Under the pieces are notes generated by a model. It saw only the letters and a program-made list of their open reading frames with translations, was not told the DNA's origin and ran no database searches. Positions 44,436 through 53,616 of a stretch of DNA of 64,000 nt are shown one piece after another. The DNA is from Rahnella woolbedingensis (lineage in GTDB: Bacteria > Pseudomonadota > Gammaproteobacteria > Enterobacterales > Enterobacteriaceae). The stretch's first letter is position 1. Each line of letters begins with the position of its first letter. The position numbers and the translations under genes were made by a program. The stretch covers positions 124,001-188,000 of the forward strand of contig NZ_RAHH01000006.1 of assembly GCF_003602095.1 (NCBI RefSeq). The letters run 5' to 3'.

Positions 44436-45080
44436 TTACTGTTGAGCTCTTGAAACCAGTGAAATCCCCCGCCCTGCGAAAAAGCGCGCGAAGGTTTCCA
44501 CAGGCAACGTGACATCCTGCTGAGTAGAAATATCGTGACCGGACGGATTATGGAAGGTCACAGATTGATCATCAGCCCGGGTTACCAGAACCAGATGACC
44601 GCCTCTATGCGGTGGTGTGGACTCAGGAATACGGACAGAAGGATGCACTGAAGCAATAAAAAATCGATGTTCTGCCAGCTGACCGGCAATGTCTTGAGCC
44701 GAAATATCCACTTTCACCTGCGCCGAAATACCCAGCTCCTGCCGGACATATTCAACAAAAGGCGCGTAAATAAGCCCCTTAATGTTGTCACCCTCGCGAA
44801 CATACGCTCCGTATGACAGGCTTCGGTAAGTCAGTTTCAACACCGGTACCACGTTGCCTGAAACGGCTGCCAGCACCATCTTCAGGCAGCACATTCCGCA
44901 AACATGATTCGCCCACTCGATAAATTCCCGCTGTTCAGCCGCACCCGACTTGGTCCACAAACTGATATCGCTAAGCTGAATATCTCCGGCAATAATCCCG
45001 GCTGCGCAATCAGGATCTTCCCACTGACTAAAATAAGGGACGGCGGAAGAAGGAGAAAATGAACGCTGATTAACGGGCAT
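44436..45080 (-). CDS. C39-like papain-fold cysteine peptidase, function unknown
   Basis: 214 aa with no signal peptide and no transmembrane segment. A peptidase C39-like core is suggested by NHVCGMCCLKMVLA (candidate catalytic Cys61), the His162 in GGHLVLVTRAD and Asn178 in FHNPSG, in the order Cys-His-Asn/Asp of that fold. Cys64 and Cys65 beside the candidate nucleophile are notable. C39 domains usually process double-glycine leaders within an ABC exporter, but no transporter is here, so this is a stand-alone form of unknown substrate. It is convergent with yebV and separated from the ASCH gene by a terminator. Confidence 0.7.
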   Translation of the reverse strand: MPVNQRSFSPSSAVPYFSQWEDPDCAAGIIAGDIQLSDISLWTKSGAAEQREFIEWANHVCGMCCLKMVLAAVSGNVVPVLKLTYRSLSYGAYVREGDNIKGLIYAPFVEYVRQELGISAQVKVDISAQDIAGQLAEHRFFIASVHPSVRIPESTPPHRGGHLVLVTRADDQSVTFHNPSGHDISTQQDVTLPVETFARFFAGRGISLVSRAQQ

Positions 45081-45136
45081 GACATATTCCTGAACGACAA
45101 AATGACAACATCAGGTTGATCATACAACTGACGAAT

Positions 45137-45163
45137 GAAAAGGCCTGATGTCAGTATCAGGCC
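45137..45163 (-). terminator. Terminator after the ASCH gene
   Basis: Stem GGCCTGAT/ATCAGGCC (45142-45163), 6-base loop, then TTTTC on the minus strand. It isolates the ASCH transcript from the C39-like gene. Confidence 0.8.
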
Positions 45164-45173
45164 CCTGGAAGAT

Positions 45174-45566
45174 TTAGAACTTTTCGACCATCCGGAACTT
45201 CATCAGCAACAATGGCATAGTCGGCTCAAACATTTCATACTCTTCGAAGAAACGCTGATGCTCTTTGCGCCAGTAAGCCAGCGTCCGGTCACCTTCCCCT
45301 TCTTCCCAGGCATGCTGTTCCGTTACCTGGTCAAAAGGCACTTGTTTCACTTCGGTCAGTTGCACGGCACACACCGGATTGCTGCGGCCATCAACTACCA
45401 CAAAGATTTCGCCCGGCTCAGGTTCAGGATCATCGTCAAGATTTGAACAGGTGGCGGTTTTTGTGCCAGCAATAACACGCTTAGCCAGTTCGTCAGCTGA
45501 CGATTCAGTATCACCAAACGACCAGCGCTCTGCGTCCCTGTATTTGAGTGGGATCTGCGGAATCAT
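45174..45566 (-). CDS. ASCH-domain protein
   Basis: 130 aa, a single ASCH (PUA-like) domain. WSFGDTESSADELAKRVIAGTKTATCS and GEIFVVVDGRSNPVCAVQLTEVKQVPFDQVTEQHAWEEGEGDRTLAYW fit this family, and the segment EGEGDRTLAYWRKEHQRFF is its C-terminal signature. ASCH proteins bind RNA or nucleosides; some act as ribonucleases or acetylcytidine amidohydrolases. The activity here is not known. It lies between two terminators, so it is probably a single-gene unit. Confidence 0.8.
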   Translation of the reverse strand: MIPQIPLKYRDAERWSFGDTESSADELAKRVIAGTKTATCSNLDDDPEPEPGEIFVVVDGRSNPVCAVQLTEVKQVPFDQVTEQHAWEEGEGDRTLAYWRKEHQRFFEEYEMFEPTMPLLLMKFRMVEKF

Positions 45567-45620
45567 AATTTATCCTTTCAATTGAGATAGTTCACTGCCA
45601 TTACAGTTAAACATTAGCAC

Positions 45621-45645
45621 AAAAAAACCCGCCGCAGCGGGTTTT
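45621..45645 (-). terminator. Terminator after the WG-repeat gene pair
   Basis: Stem AAAACCCGC/GCGGGTTTT (45624-45645), loop CGCA on the + strand, minus-strand run of seven T. It marks the end of the two-gene WG transcript. Confidence 0.88.
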
Positions 45646-45663
45646 GCAAGCCGGAAGAGTGTC

Positions 45664-48522
45664 TTAAGGTTTGCAGTTATCCGGCATTTTATCCGGCCAC
45701 TGACGTGCGCTTCCGGCACCGTATAAGACGCTAATACCACATTCCTTATCTACACGCGCCAGCGGTTTGCCGGTTTTGTCGATCATCATTGACATGGCCG
45801 GTGTGGAAACGACTGCCACTCCGCTGTCAAACGGTGATGCGGCGCTAAACACCGGCGCTATAGCGAAGTTGCCAAGCGCATCGACATAACCATAATTACC
45901 GTCAGCTTTGGCAAATGCCAGCCCGTCGACAGGCAAACCTAAATCAGGGTAAGAGACGCCATCAGTGGGTTTCCCCTGCCCGTTAATCCAGGTTTTGGTT
46001 CCATCGGTCTTTGTCAGCACGGCGTGGTCACCCACCATCTGACTGGCATGCCCCTGAACGGTGAGAACCAGTTTCCCGGTATTATCGACATAACGTGTCG
46101 CAGGCTCGCTATCCTGCGGATCATAGGATACCGACCAGGCGCTCGCCGGTGGCATATTCCACTGACCTTCCGGCATAGCTGCCACACGCACGCCTTTGTC
46201 ATCAATCAGTTCATAGCCCGCTGGCGTGGAGCGCAAAGCGCGCCCCTGCACGAAAGCAGAACCCCGGCTATCACCGACAGGCTGAATTTGCCATTCGCCC
46301 TGCGCAGACAAATACCCTTGCTGCGGCTGGCGCGATAATTTCACCCAGTCTCCCAGCGCACTGATACGTGTCTGCTGCTCATGAAGCTGAATATTACCTT
46401 TGGCATCCAGAAGCCAGGACTGACCAGCCGCAGACGTGGCCAGAATGCGTCCGTCATTAAACTGATTTACGGTGAGTCCGGCTGTAGGTTCAATTCTTGG
46501 CTGAGCGTCATTGCCGATGATTTCTGCAAGAACAGCGGATACCGGCTGGCCTTCGGTTGCAGGTTGTGTGAGTAACCAAAGGGCGGAGTTAATACGACGG
46601 GCATCGGCATATTTCGGTGCAACAACGACTTTACCCTGGCTGTCGAAGATCCCCCACAGTCCTTCAGGCGTTTTGAAGGCGGCCAGACCCTCTGAGTAAT
46701 CGCCCACATCCTGATAAGCCGGTTGCAGTACCGTTTTCTGGCTGGCGACATCATAGATGCCCCACAGAACGCCCTCCGCTGCCGTTTCACGATAGCGGAA
46801 CCAGCCATTGCCGACAGATTCAATCTCAAACACATTCGGCAAATCGTAATGCTTACCGGCGTGATCAAGTGCTGTCAGTTTTCCATCCAGATAATCCAGA
46901 GCGTAGCCCTGTACAAAAGGAGAAATATTATCTTCAGTCAGCGGGATAATCACTTTGCCCTGCGCATCCACCACGCCGGTGCCATCGGTGGTTCTTACAA
47001 TGAACTGACCGATGTTGTTGCTGCTGTCAGCAGGTTCAATATCCTGCCATTTGGTATCAAGCTGAAGAGAGCCGTCGGGGCGCAGGAAACCCGCACCGTT
47101 TTTGCTGGCCGCATCAGCAGGGCGAACCAGCGCCAGTGGCGATGAAGCAGAAGGGGAATTGATGGGAGCAGTCAGAGGTTCGATCCTGCTGCCATTCAGA
47201 GTGCTGATACTCTTCTGATTCAGCAAGGCTTTGCCTGTGGTATCAACCACATTCACCACATCACCTTGCTCATTGCGCAACCATAAACGGTGATCGATAA
47301 CTTCTGCGTTGGAAATTTGCCCCAGCCAGCCAACATTCTGGGTGCCACCAATGACTCCGCCAGAAGGAGCAATAATGGCATTCACCTTTTTCTGCTCACC
47401 CTTAGTCGTTATCAGGAACTCACCGGTATTTTGCTCCCAGGGCTCACTGCCAGCAGGCAGCGATAGGGCTTGTTTACGCCCCGGAACATACAAAGTAAGA
47501 GAGTCTTTGCTGGCAGGATATAAAACATAGTCACCGGAAACGTGCAGAGCTTTTGTGTCAGTTTCACTGAAGCTGGCAATCACAGTGGCGGAATTATCCA
47601 GCAGCTTGATGCCATCGGCCGTTTTCGCCAGCCAGAAGGCACCGGTTTCCTCGCTGACAGAAAGATATTTCTGCTCGTCCTGAACTCCGTCAGTACGGAT
47701 TAAGGTAATGCCGTCCGCTTTTTTCGCCAGTGCGACAGAAGGATTGTGTGGATCCAGAGTGATGGACGTGTACTGAGGCTGAACGCGCCAGGCCAGATTT
47801 CCATCCACAATGCCGTAGCCTTTGCTGTCATCGACAGCAATGAACAGATCACCGGAACCGAACGGCTCTGCCACTTCCATTTTGTCCGTCGCCACATGGC
47901 GAACACCATCTGGTGAGAGCAGTACGCTGTTAAACGTCAGGCTGAGCCGGGCAGGAACGCCATTACTCAGAACAGCGTCATCCACCAAATCATCCAGTGC
48001 TTTACCGACCTGAACACCTTTGCGGTCAATTATCTGAGACTTTCCATCCACCTTAACAACAGCCAGACCGGCTTCAGTAAAGGGTTGTGCGCGGTCAAAG
48101 GACGGCTGAATCATCCAGTTTCCAGTCAGATCGATATAGCCCCACTTCCCCTGCTGCATGGCAGCGGCAGCACCGAAGTGATAATCCCCGACCTGCTCAA
48201 AAACAGGTTTGATAACGAGCTGCCCCTGATTATCCAAAAAACCCCAACGCTCATCCGCTGCTTCAGCGGAAGGTAAAAGCACAGCGGCACGCCCTTCACG
48301 AACGTCACGGATACATAAATTTTGGGTTAATGGCAACGCTGCACGTAGCTGGGTATCAGCCTGGGAAGCCGGCAACGGTGCCGAACATGCTGGTGCAGAT
48401 TCAGCCTTTACGGGTTCAGCCGCAATAGCGGAGCCGGTCAGCGTCAATAAGGCCAATGTACTGCCGGTGTTCAGCGCGCAGCGAAGTGCGTGGCGTAGCC
48501 TTGAAGGTTTGCTGACAATCAT
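45664..48522 (-). CDS. Large secreted WG-repeat protein, second of a coupled pair
   Basis: 952 aa. Signal peptide with cleavage likely at AIAA|EPVK, then a run of WG-type beta repeats. The clearest are ERWGFLDNQGQLVIKPVFEQ (near residue 91), GKWGYIDLTGNWMIQPSF, DGTGVVDAQGKVIIP, VLWGIYDVASQKTVLQPAYQ, GLWGIFDSQGKVVVAPKY and GNYGYVDALGNFAIAPVF. Other repeats have lost the WG pair. The C-terminus, CGIS...WPDKMPDNC, ends with paired cysteines, a pattern shared with the upstream paralogue. The start ATG overlaps the stop of that gene by one base (TAATG). No enzymatic motif or membrane anchor is visible, so a periplasmic or exported binding scaffold is the simplest inference. Confidence 0.82.
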   Translation of the reverse strand: MIVSKPSRLRHALRCALNTGSTLALLTLTGSAIAAEPVKAESAPACSAPLPASQADTQLRAALPLTQNLCIRDVREGRAAVLLPSAEAADERWGFLDNQGQLVIKPVFEQVGDYHFGAAAAMQQGKWGYIDLTGNWMIQPSFDRAQPFTEAGLAVVKVDGKSQIIDRKGVQVGKALDDLVDDAVLSNGVPARLSLTFNSVLLSPDGVRHVATDKMEVAEPFGSGDLFIAVDDSKGYGIVDGNLAWRVQPQYTSITLDPHNPSVALAKKADGITLIRTDGVQDEQKYLSVSEETGAFWLAKTADGIKLLDNSATVIASFSETDTKALHVSGDYVLYPASKDSLTLYVPGRKQALSLPAGSEPWEQNTGEFLITTKGEQKKVNAIIAPSGGVIGGTQNVGWLGQISNAEVIDHRLWLRNEQGDVVNVVDTTGKALLNQKSISTLNGSRIEPLTAPINSPSASSPLALVRPADAASKNGAGFLRPDGSLQLDTKWQDIEPADSSNNIGQFIVRTTDGTGVVDAQGKVIIPLTEDNISPFVQGYALDYLDGKLTALDHAGKHYDLPNVFEIESVGNGWFRYRETAAEGVLWGIYDVASQKTVLQPAYQDVGDYSEGLAAFKTPEGLWGIFDSQGKVVVAPKYADARRINSALWLLTQPATEGQPVSAVLAEIIGNDAQPRIEPTAGLTVNQFNDGRILATSAAGQSWLLDAKGNIQLHEQQTRISALGDWVKLSRQPQQGYLSAQGEWQIQPVGDSRGSAFVQGRALRSTPAGYELIDDKGVRVAAMPEGQWNMPPASAWSVSYDPQDSEPATRYVDNTGKLVLTVQGHASQMVGDHAVLTKTDGTKTWINGQGKPTDGVSYPDLGLPVDGLAFAKADGNYGYVDALGNFAIAPVFSAASPFDSGVAVVSTPAMSMMIDKTGKPLARVDKECGISVLYGAGSARQWPDKMPDNCKP

Positions 48523-51281
48523 TAATTACCCCCGGTACCACAAGCGGGTGCTTTGGCAGGCCAAAGATAAGCACCTTTCGCATCCACGATGACGCGCTGA
48601 TTACAACGCACCTGAATTTTTGCCTGAACATTACCGTCGGCATTAAGCAAATTCACGACACCCTTGCCGCCAGCCCAGGCACGCTTCTCACTAAAATCAG
48701 TGGCCCAATCAAATTTAGGCAAAATCGCAAAGCGCCCCGTGGTATTGATATATCCCAGCAGGTTGCCGTAGGTTGATTTTTTCATGGCGGTCGCAAAATT
48801 GTTGCTCATCGCTCCGACCTGATCGAAGTATGAACCAATCAGCTTTTTGCCTTGCTGATCGACAAATCCATACAGGCCTTTCTGATCACGCAGAGGAATA
48901 ACACCTGAGCTGGCTTTGTCAGCCAGCAGGCTGTCAGGCCCGGCGAAACGCTGGATTTCATTGCCATCGTTGTCATACAAAACGGTTTCACCGGTTACGT
49001 CATCGTTCATGACCAGACGAGCCATTGAATTCAACGGTTGTGCCTGATCGAAGCCCTCTGCCGAAGCGCCATGGTCATTAATCAGCGTAGTTCGTCCATC
49101 ACTGACTGCACGGCTCAGATTCAGAGGTGCAACGAAATTAAATTCGGCGGTGTAAACTGGTTGAATCTGCCAGTCACCCTGACTGTTAATCGCCCCGTAG
49201 TGCGGTGAAAAACTCAATTTTATCCAGTCACCCTCCACAGAGCTCGAAGAAGCGTTAATGGCTTTACTGACCGGGAAACGCCCTGCGTTATCAAGTAACG
49301 CCACGCCCCCTTCGGAAGGTTGAACCAGCCAATGGTTCTGCCCGACAGCTTGCGGTCTGGCGAGTAAATCCGTTGCGAGTACTTGTCCGCTTTGGGCGCT
49401 GTAGAGACTGTAATGGCTGGAAAGCGCACCGCGTTCTCCCGGCTGATCGTTATCAGAAAGGGTGAAAGTGCCCTGACCGATATATTGGAATTTACCGCTT
49501 CGGTCCGCATCCGGTGCTATTGCCCAGGTGCCATTCGTGTTGAGAACACCCCATCCGTCATCAGCTTTAGCCAGGGCATAACCCTCGTTGAAAGCATCGA
49601 TTTCAGTGAACTGTGGTGCTGCCTTAATGCTTTTGCTCGCAATATCCCATAAGCCCCAGCGCTGCGCTTCTTTTTCACCCTCGGTGTAATAGATCAATCC
49701 TGATGACAAACGCTGGGCATTTTTCTCAATATCTGCGGGGATCTCGACGGCATTGCCATTTCGGTCAATAAGATGCTTAACATCGACATTGTTGGCGTTA
49801 TCAACGGCCCAGGTGTAATCACCTTCAAAAGGAGTGATCTGGGTATACGTTGGCTGAATAACCCACTTGCCTGAAGCATCGACAGCACCCACTTTTTTAT
49901 TTTGAGTGTGGATGATGAGCGGCGCCTGAGACCCGGTAGTTTCTACTGATGCCCATTGGGGATCAGACAAGACATTCCCCTGAGAAGTGAGAATAGCTGG
50001 CGGTTTGCTTGCATCTGCAGGCGTCAGAACGGCCCAAGGGAGGCTGTGCGCCGCATCGCCGTTTGATTCCGGTAATGTAGTCACATCATCTGTCATCGCC
50101 ACTGTGCCCAGCGGCCGTAGCTTATAGTCTTTCAGTGCAGCAAGCGTGGCATCATTAAGCAGCGCCACACCATTGTTGTCATAAATCTGCGCAACCTGGG
50201 GTGCCTTACCTTCTGTTTGCATAACCCAGAGATGGTTGCCCTGTTGCAACACCTGCGGCTTGTTAACTTTCAGCGAAACAATTTGGTTATCTGCACCGAT
50301 GATAACGATGCCTTTGCTACCCGTTCCCAGCGTTGCCTTTCCCCAGACCAAAATATTTTCAGTCTGATCAGCAGGAATATCCTGCACTTTTTCCAGTTTG
50401 CTGCTGAGTAGCTGTTTATTATTATCGTTGCCCGTCACCAGCCAGCTGCCGGAAGCGAGCGGTCGCACTGATTTGTATTGTTCTTTGTTTAAAGCAACAC
50501 CCTGGCGGTCGACAAACGACCAGAGGTTCTTGGTTTTTACCGCAACGACGTCGCCGTTAAGCTGTGGTTCATCCCGGGTTTTGAGTACCATCGGGTTTAT
50601 CGCCCAGTCACCGTTCTCATCGAGATACCCCCAGTAACCTTCTTCTGCAGAATCACGTTTTTTGGCGGGTATCAGCCCTGCCTGTGGCAAATCCAGCGCC
50701 ATAACATCATCAGGTAAAGACAGAGAGCGATCCGTAGATGCATTCCACAACGCAGGTGATACCTGAGTTTGAACACTTGCCAGTGCCTGACCGCCGGTAA
50801 AACCACGGCTATCAAGCGCAACAGCAAACGGCAGCGTTTTAATCACCGCTCCTTTCTTGTCTATCAGCGCCAGACGATTATCGGTCACCACCAACGCAGT
50901 ACCTTGCGCATTGAAATCAGTGGCGCGCGTAAAGCGTGGCTCAATGACCCAATGGCCTTTTTTATCGATATACCCGAACTGATCGCCCTTTTTAACAGCG
51001 GCCAGGTCATTCACAAAACCCCGCGCTGCGCTGAAATCAGGTTTGATGACCATATGTCCGGTAGCATCTACGTAACCCCACTGAGGTTCGCGTGACAGGC
51101 TGACCTGAACAGGCGAAAGCCCCTGCTGGAAAGGCAACTGGCAATCTTTTGCGGTTTTTGCATTGCCACATGCCCGTAACTGCGCGTCATCCGCATGTGC
51201 TGGCATGTTAAAAAAAGCATTCAGAACCAGGGTTAACGCGCTGAAATTTCTGATGTATTTGAATTTTTCGGAGCAATTCAT
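48522..51281 (-). CDS. Large secreted WG-repeat protein, first of a coupled pair
   Basis: 919 aa. Signal peptide with cleavage likely at PAHA|DDAQ, then an N-terminal Cys pair (ACGNAKTAKDC) and WG repeats: PQWGYVDATGHMVIKPDF, DQFGYIDKKGHWVIEPRF, GYWGYLDENGDWAINP, KKVGAVDASGKWVIQPTY, QRWGLWDIASKSIKAAPQF, DGWGVLNTNGTWAIAP, PHYGAINSQGDWQIQPVY, GLYGFVDQQGKKLIGSYF and NLLGYINTTGRFAILPKF. The C-terminus VRCNQRV...WPAKAPAC resembles that of its partner. AAGGGC stands before the ATG. The pair seems to have arisen by an old duplication. Function unknown; the WG repeat (PF14903 type) is usually found in uncharacterised secreted proteins. Confidence 0.82.
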   Translation of the reverse strand: MNCSEKFKYIRNFSALTLVLNAFFNMPAHADDAQLRACGNAKTAKDCQLPFQQGLSPVQVSLSREPQWGYVDATGHMVIKPDFSAARGFVNDLAAVKKGDQFGYIDKKGHWVIEPRFTRATDFNAQGTALVVTDNRLALIDKKGAVIKTLPFAVALDSRGFTGGQALASVQTQVSPALWNASTDRSLSLPDDVMALDLPQAGLIPAKKRDSAEEGYWGYLDENGDWAINPMVLKTRDEPQLNGDVVAVKTKNLWSFVDRQGVALNKEQYKSVRPLASGSWLVTGNDNNKQLLSSKLEKVQDIPADQTENILVWGKATLGTGSKGIVIIGADNQIVSLKVNKPQVLQQGNHLWVMQTEGKAPQVAQIYDNNGVALLNDATLAALKDYKLRPLGTVAMTDDVTTLPESNGDAAHSLPWAVLTPADASKPPAILTSQGNVLSDPQWASVETTGSQAPLIIHTQNKKVGAVDASGKWVIQPTYTQITPFEGDYTWAVDNANNVDVKHLIDRNGNAVEIPADIEKNAQRLSSGLIYYTEGEKEAQRWGLWDIASKSIKAAPQFTEIDAFNEGYALAKADDGWGVLNTNGTWAIAPDADRSGKFQYIGQGTFTLSDNDQPGERGALSSHYSLYSAQSGQVLATDLLARPQAVGQNHWLVQPSEGGVALLDNAGRFPVSKAINASSSSVEGDWIKLSFSPHYGAINSQGDWQIQPVYTAEFNFVAPLNLSRAVSDGRTTLINDHGASAEGFDQAQPLNSMARLVMNDDVTGETVLYDNDGNEIQRFAGPDSLLADKASSGVIPLRDQKGLYGFVDQQGKKLIGSYFDQVGAMSNNFATAMKKSTYGNLLGYINTTGRFAILPKFDWATDFSEKRAWAGGKGVVNLLNADGNVQAKIQVRCNQRVIVDAKGAYLWPAKAPACGTGGN

Positions 51282-51798
51282 CCGATGCCCTTATAACTGG
51301 ATAAAATAGGAAAGTGTATCGCACGCTTTTTTTTCATCACCCGCAAAAAGGGTGTGTGAGACGGTAATAAATCCGATAATAATCAATTTCAAGCGCGCGC
51401 ACATGTTATACGTCTATAGGGTGTCAGCTTGTGAAAGAAAAAGCAGCTAATTTATTACACTGTAACGAATGAATACACTTCATCACTTCGCTCAAAGGTA
51501 CGCTACAGGTGTTACTATTCGATTTTCTTCAGCACCTTTCGTTAACTCCATTATTACATTTTGACTTCTTTCCTAAAAATAGGATCGTTTTCTCTAACAA
51601 GCATAAAAATGGCGAATAATTAATCTCTAAAAAATTCTTATAACTTTTGATTAAAGTCATTATTCCCCCAGCTTTAGTCTGGTTTTATAGATAAATGAGC
51701 GTTGTGTGACCAATATCACTTCCGGTCTGTGTAGCTTAAAACCTGGCAGTGTTCGGTTACAGCGTATTTCAGGTGCTTTATCTAATTGGGGAAGAGTC
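51282..51798. other. Long AT-rich divergent region between WG pair and DUF1883-like gene
   Basis: 517 bp without a supported gene. It is AT-rich, with several T and A tracts, and should carry the divergent promoters of the WG pair and of the DUF1883-like gene. An open frame from 51706 only extends the next gene upstream past its ribosome site. I could not define an operator by eye. Confidence 0.5.
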
Positions 51799-52056
51799 AT
51801 GCCTATTGTTCGAGCCAGATTGAATCTGTTTGGTGGCGACACCGTCGTCATACGTTGTTCAGAAAAATGTCACATACATCTGATGTGTGAAAATGAGGCT
51901 GAGCGAAAAGGACGTCACTCAGGTTTCGGCGATATCTTGACGATTAGCGATCAAAATACGGCTTATGTAGGGATCCCCTATAAAGGCATCTGGGATGTCC
52001 TTATCGATTCCAAGTGCGACTCTCTGGAGCATTCCATCAGCTATCTTCCTGCCTGA
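51799..52056 (+). CDS. Small DUF1883-like protein
   Basis: 85 aa starting MPIVRARLNLFGGDTVVIRCSEKCHIHLM, with GGGGAAG just before the ATG. The pattern of GGDTVVIRCS near the N-terminus, a variable central part and YVGIPYKGIWDVLIDS near the C-terminus resembles DUF1883, a small beta-rich domain of unknown function sometimes fused to TIR or other signalling domains. Here it stands alone, has no signal peptide, and is divergent from the WG pair. Similarity is judged by eye, so the family call is moderate. Confidence 0.6.
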   Translation: MPIVRARLNLFGGDTVVIRCSEKCHIHLMCENEAERKGRHSGFGDILTISDQNTAYVGIPYKGIWDVLIDSKCDSLEHSISYLPA

Positions 52057-52111
52057 TCATCCTCTTATCCTTCTTATATAAAAACAGCCTTCATCTCTGC
52101 TTATATATTTC

Positions 52112-52139
52112 TCAGGCGAATGGGAAACCATTTGCCTGA
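52112..52139. other. 12-bp stem-loop with GAAA tetraloop
   Basis: TCAGGCGAATGG/CCATTTGCCTGA with loop GAAA and one G-T pair. There is no T-run on either side. It lies 56 bp after the DUF1883-like gene and may protect or weakly terminate its mRNA. The rest of the 52057-52425 spacer shows no gene. Confidence 0.5.
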
Positions 52140-52425
52140 TCTTCATACCTTGCAGGCCGACATTTTTCTGCCCCTTAAAGTATAGGCCACCGGGAATATC
52201 ATCTACCGGCAAAGTGAATTCTTGCGTAACATCGCGTAAGAAACTTTAGCTTATTACATCAGTTACATAGCGTTATTGAATTGAACATTCCATAAATTCA
52301 AAATCCTCTTTTTTGGCCTGATTAATTGATTGCCAGCGGTGATTTCACATTGCATTCTGTTGATGTAACGACGTGGCGCCGGTCAGTTCACCGGACTTCT
52401 TTCAGGCAAAAACAGATATCTCATA

Positions 52426-53604
52426 ATGAATAATAAATCACTTTGCACCATCGCTGACGTAGCTGATCTTGTTCCTGAGCTGCGTAAAGTTCGCCAACAC
52501 CTGCACCAACATCCGGAACTCTCCAATGAAGAATCGGCAACGGCTGCCCTCGTCGCTGAAAGATTAGAATCGCTGGGCTATCAGGTAACGACTGCCGTTG
52601 GCGGCTATGGCGTGATCGGTACAATGGCGCTGGGCAATGGTTCACGCAGCATTGGTATCCGCGCGGATATGGATGCTTTGCCTATAACGGAACAAACGGG
52701 CTTGAGCTACGCCAGCCAGAACCCGGGAAAAATGCATGCGTGCGGACATGACGGCCACACCACCATGCTGCTGGGTGCTGCCGAACAGCTGGCGCGCAGC
52801 AAAAAATTTTCGGGCACCGTACACCTGATTTTCCAGCCAGCCGAAGAAATCGGTTTTAACAGCGGCGCAGAGCGCATGCTTGCAGAACAACTTTTTGAGC
52901 GATTCCCGTGTGATGCCGTTTACGGATTACATAACCATCCGGGATATCCGGTCGGAAAAATGATGTTCCGCTCAGGGCCGTTTATGGCGGCCTGCGACAC
53001 CGTTAATATCACTATTCATGGCAAAGGTGGTCATGCGGCTCGCCCTCACATGACTGTCGACCCTATTCTGGTTGCCGGCAGCCTCGTAGTTGCATTGCAG
53101 TCGGTGATTTCACGTAATATCGACCCGAATGAAACAGCCGTAGTCACGATAGGTTCATTACACTCCGGTCATGCAGCGAATGTCATCCCGGAAACTGCTC
53201 GTCTGGAAATGAGTGTCCGTTCGTTCGATCCGCAAGTGCGCAAAATCCTCGAGCAGCGAATTTGTCAGCTGGTGGAAAATCATGCGGCCGGATATGGCGC
53301 GCGGGCCGAAATCGAATATGTGCCCGGATATCCGGTACTGGTGAATCATGATAAGGAAACAGCATTTGCAACCGAGGTCGCAAAAGAGTTACTGGGTGAA
53401 GAGAATGTGATCGATAATCTGCCGCCAATTTCAGGCAGTGAAGATTTTGCTTATTTCCTGCAGAACAAACCGGGCTGTTTCCTGCGCCTGGGCAACGGAG
53501 ACAGCGCGGTTTTGCATAATCCGGCTTACAACTTTAATGATGAAAGCCTGAGTTTCGGCACAGCTTACTGGACGCGTCTGGTTGAACGTTATCTTGCAGA
53601 TTAA
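52426..53604 (+). CDS. M20D family amidohydrolase (hippurate/N-acyl-amino-acid hydrolase type)
   Basis: 392 aa, cytoplasmic dinuclear metal hydrolase. The expected ligands are in HACGHDGH (Cys106, His108), FQPAEE (Glu140, Glu141), GLHNHPGYPVG and the C-terminal SGSEDFAYF...NPAYNFNDE. The lid domain has HGKGGHAARPHMTVDPI. The family covers hippurate hydrolases, aminoacylases, IAA-amino-acid hydrolases and N-acetyl-diaminopimelate deacetylases; the substrate cannot be chosen from sequence. The start is ATG 52426 with a weak ribosome site. It is convergent with the extensin-like gene. Confidence 0.92.
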   Translation: MNNKSLCTIADVADLVPELRKVRQHLHQHPELSNEESATAALVAERLESLGYQVTTAVGGYGVIGTMALGNGSRSIGIRADMDALPITEQTGLSYASQNPGKMHACGHDGHTTMLLGAAEQLARSKKFSGTVHLIFQPAEEIGFNSGAERMLAEQLFERFPCDAVYGLHNHPGYPVGKMMFRSGPFMAACDTVNITIHGKGGHAARPHMTVDPILVAGSLVVALQSVISRNIDPNETAVVTIGSLHSGHAANVIPETARLEMSVRSFDPQVRKILEQRICQLVENHAAGYGARAEIEYVPGYPVLVNHDKETAFATEVAKELLGEENVIDNLPPISGSEDFAYFLQNKPGCFLRLGNGDSAVLHNPAYNFNDESLSFGTAYWTRLVERYLAD

Positions 53605-53616
53605 TGCCGTAACCGC

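Noticed and set aside
45174-45566. ASCH protein as part of a toxin-antitoxin pair
   Set aside because: No small partner gene overlaps or flanks it; both sides are terminators.
44436-51281. Single operon joining C39-like peptidase, ASCH protein and WG pair
   Set aside because: Terminators at 45142-45163 and 45624-45645 separate them, so one co-transcribed system is not supported.
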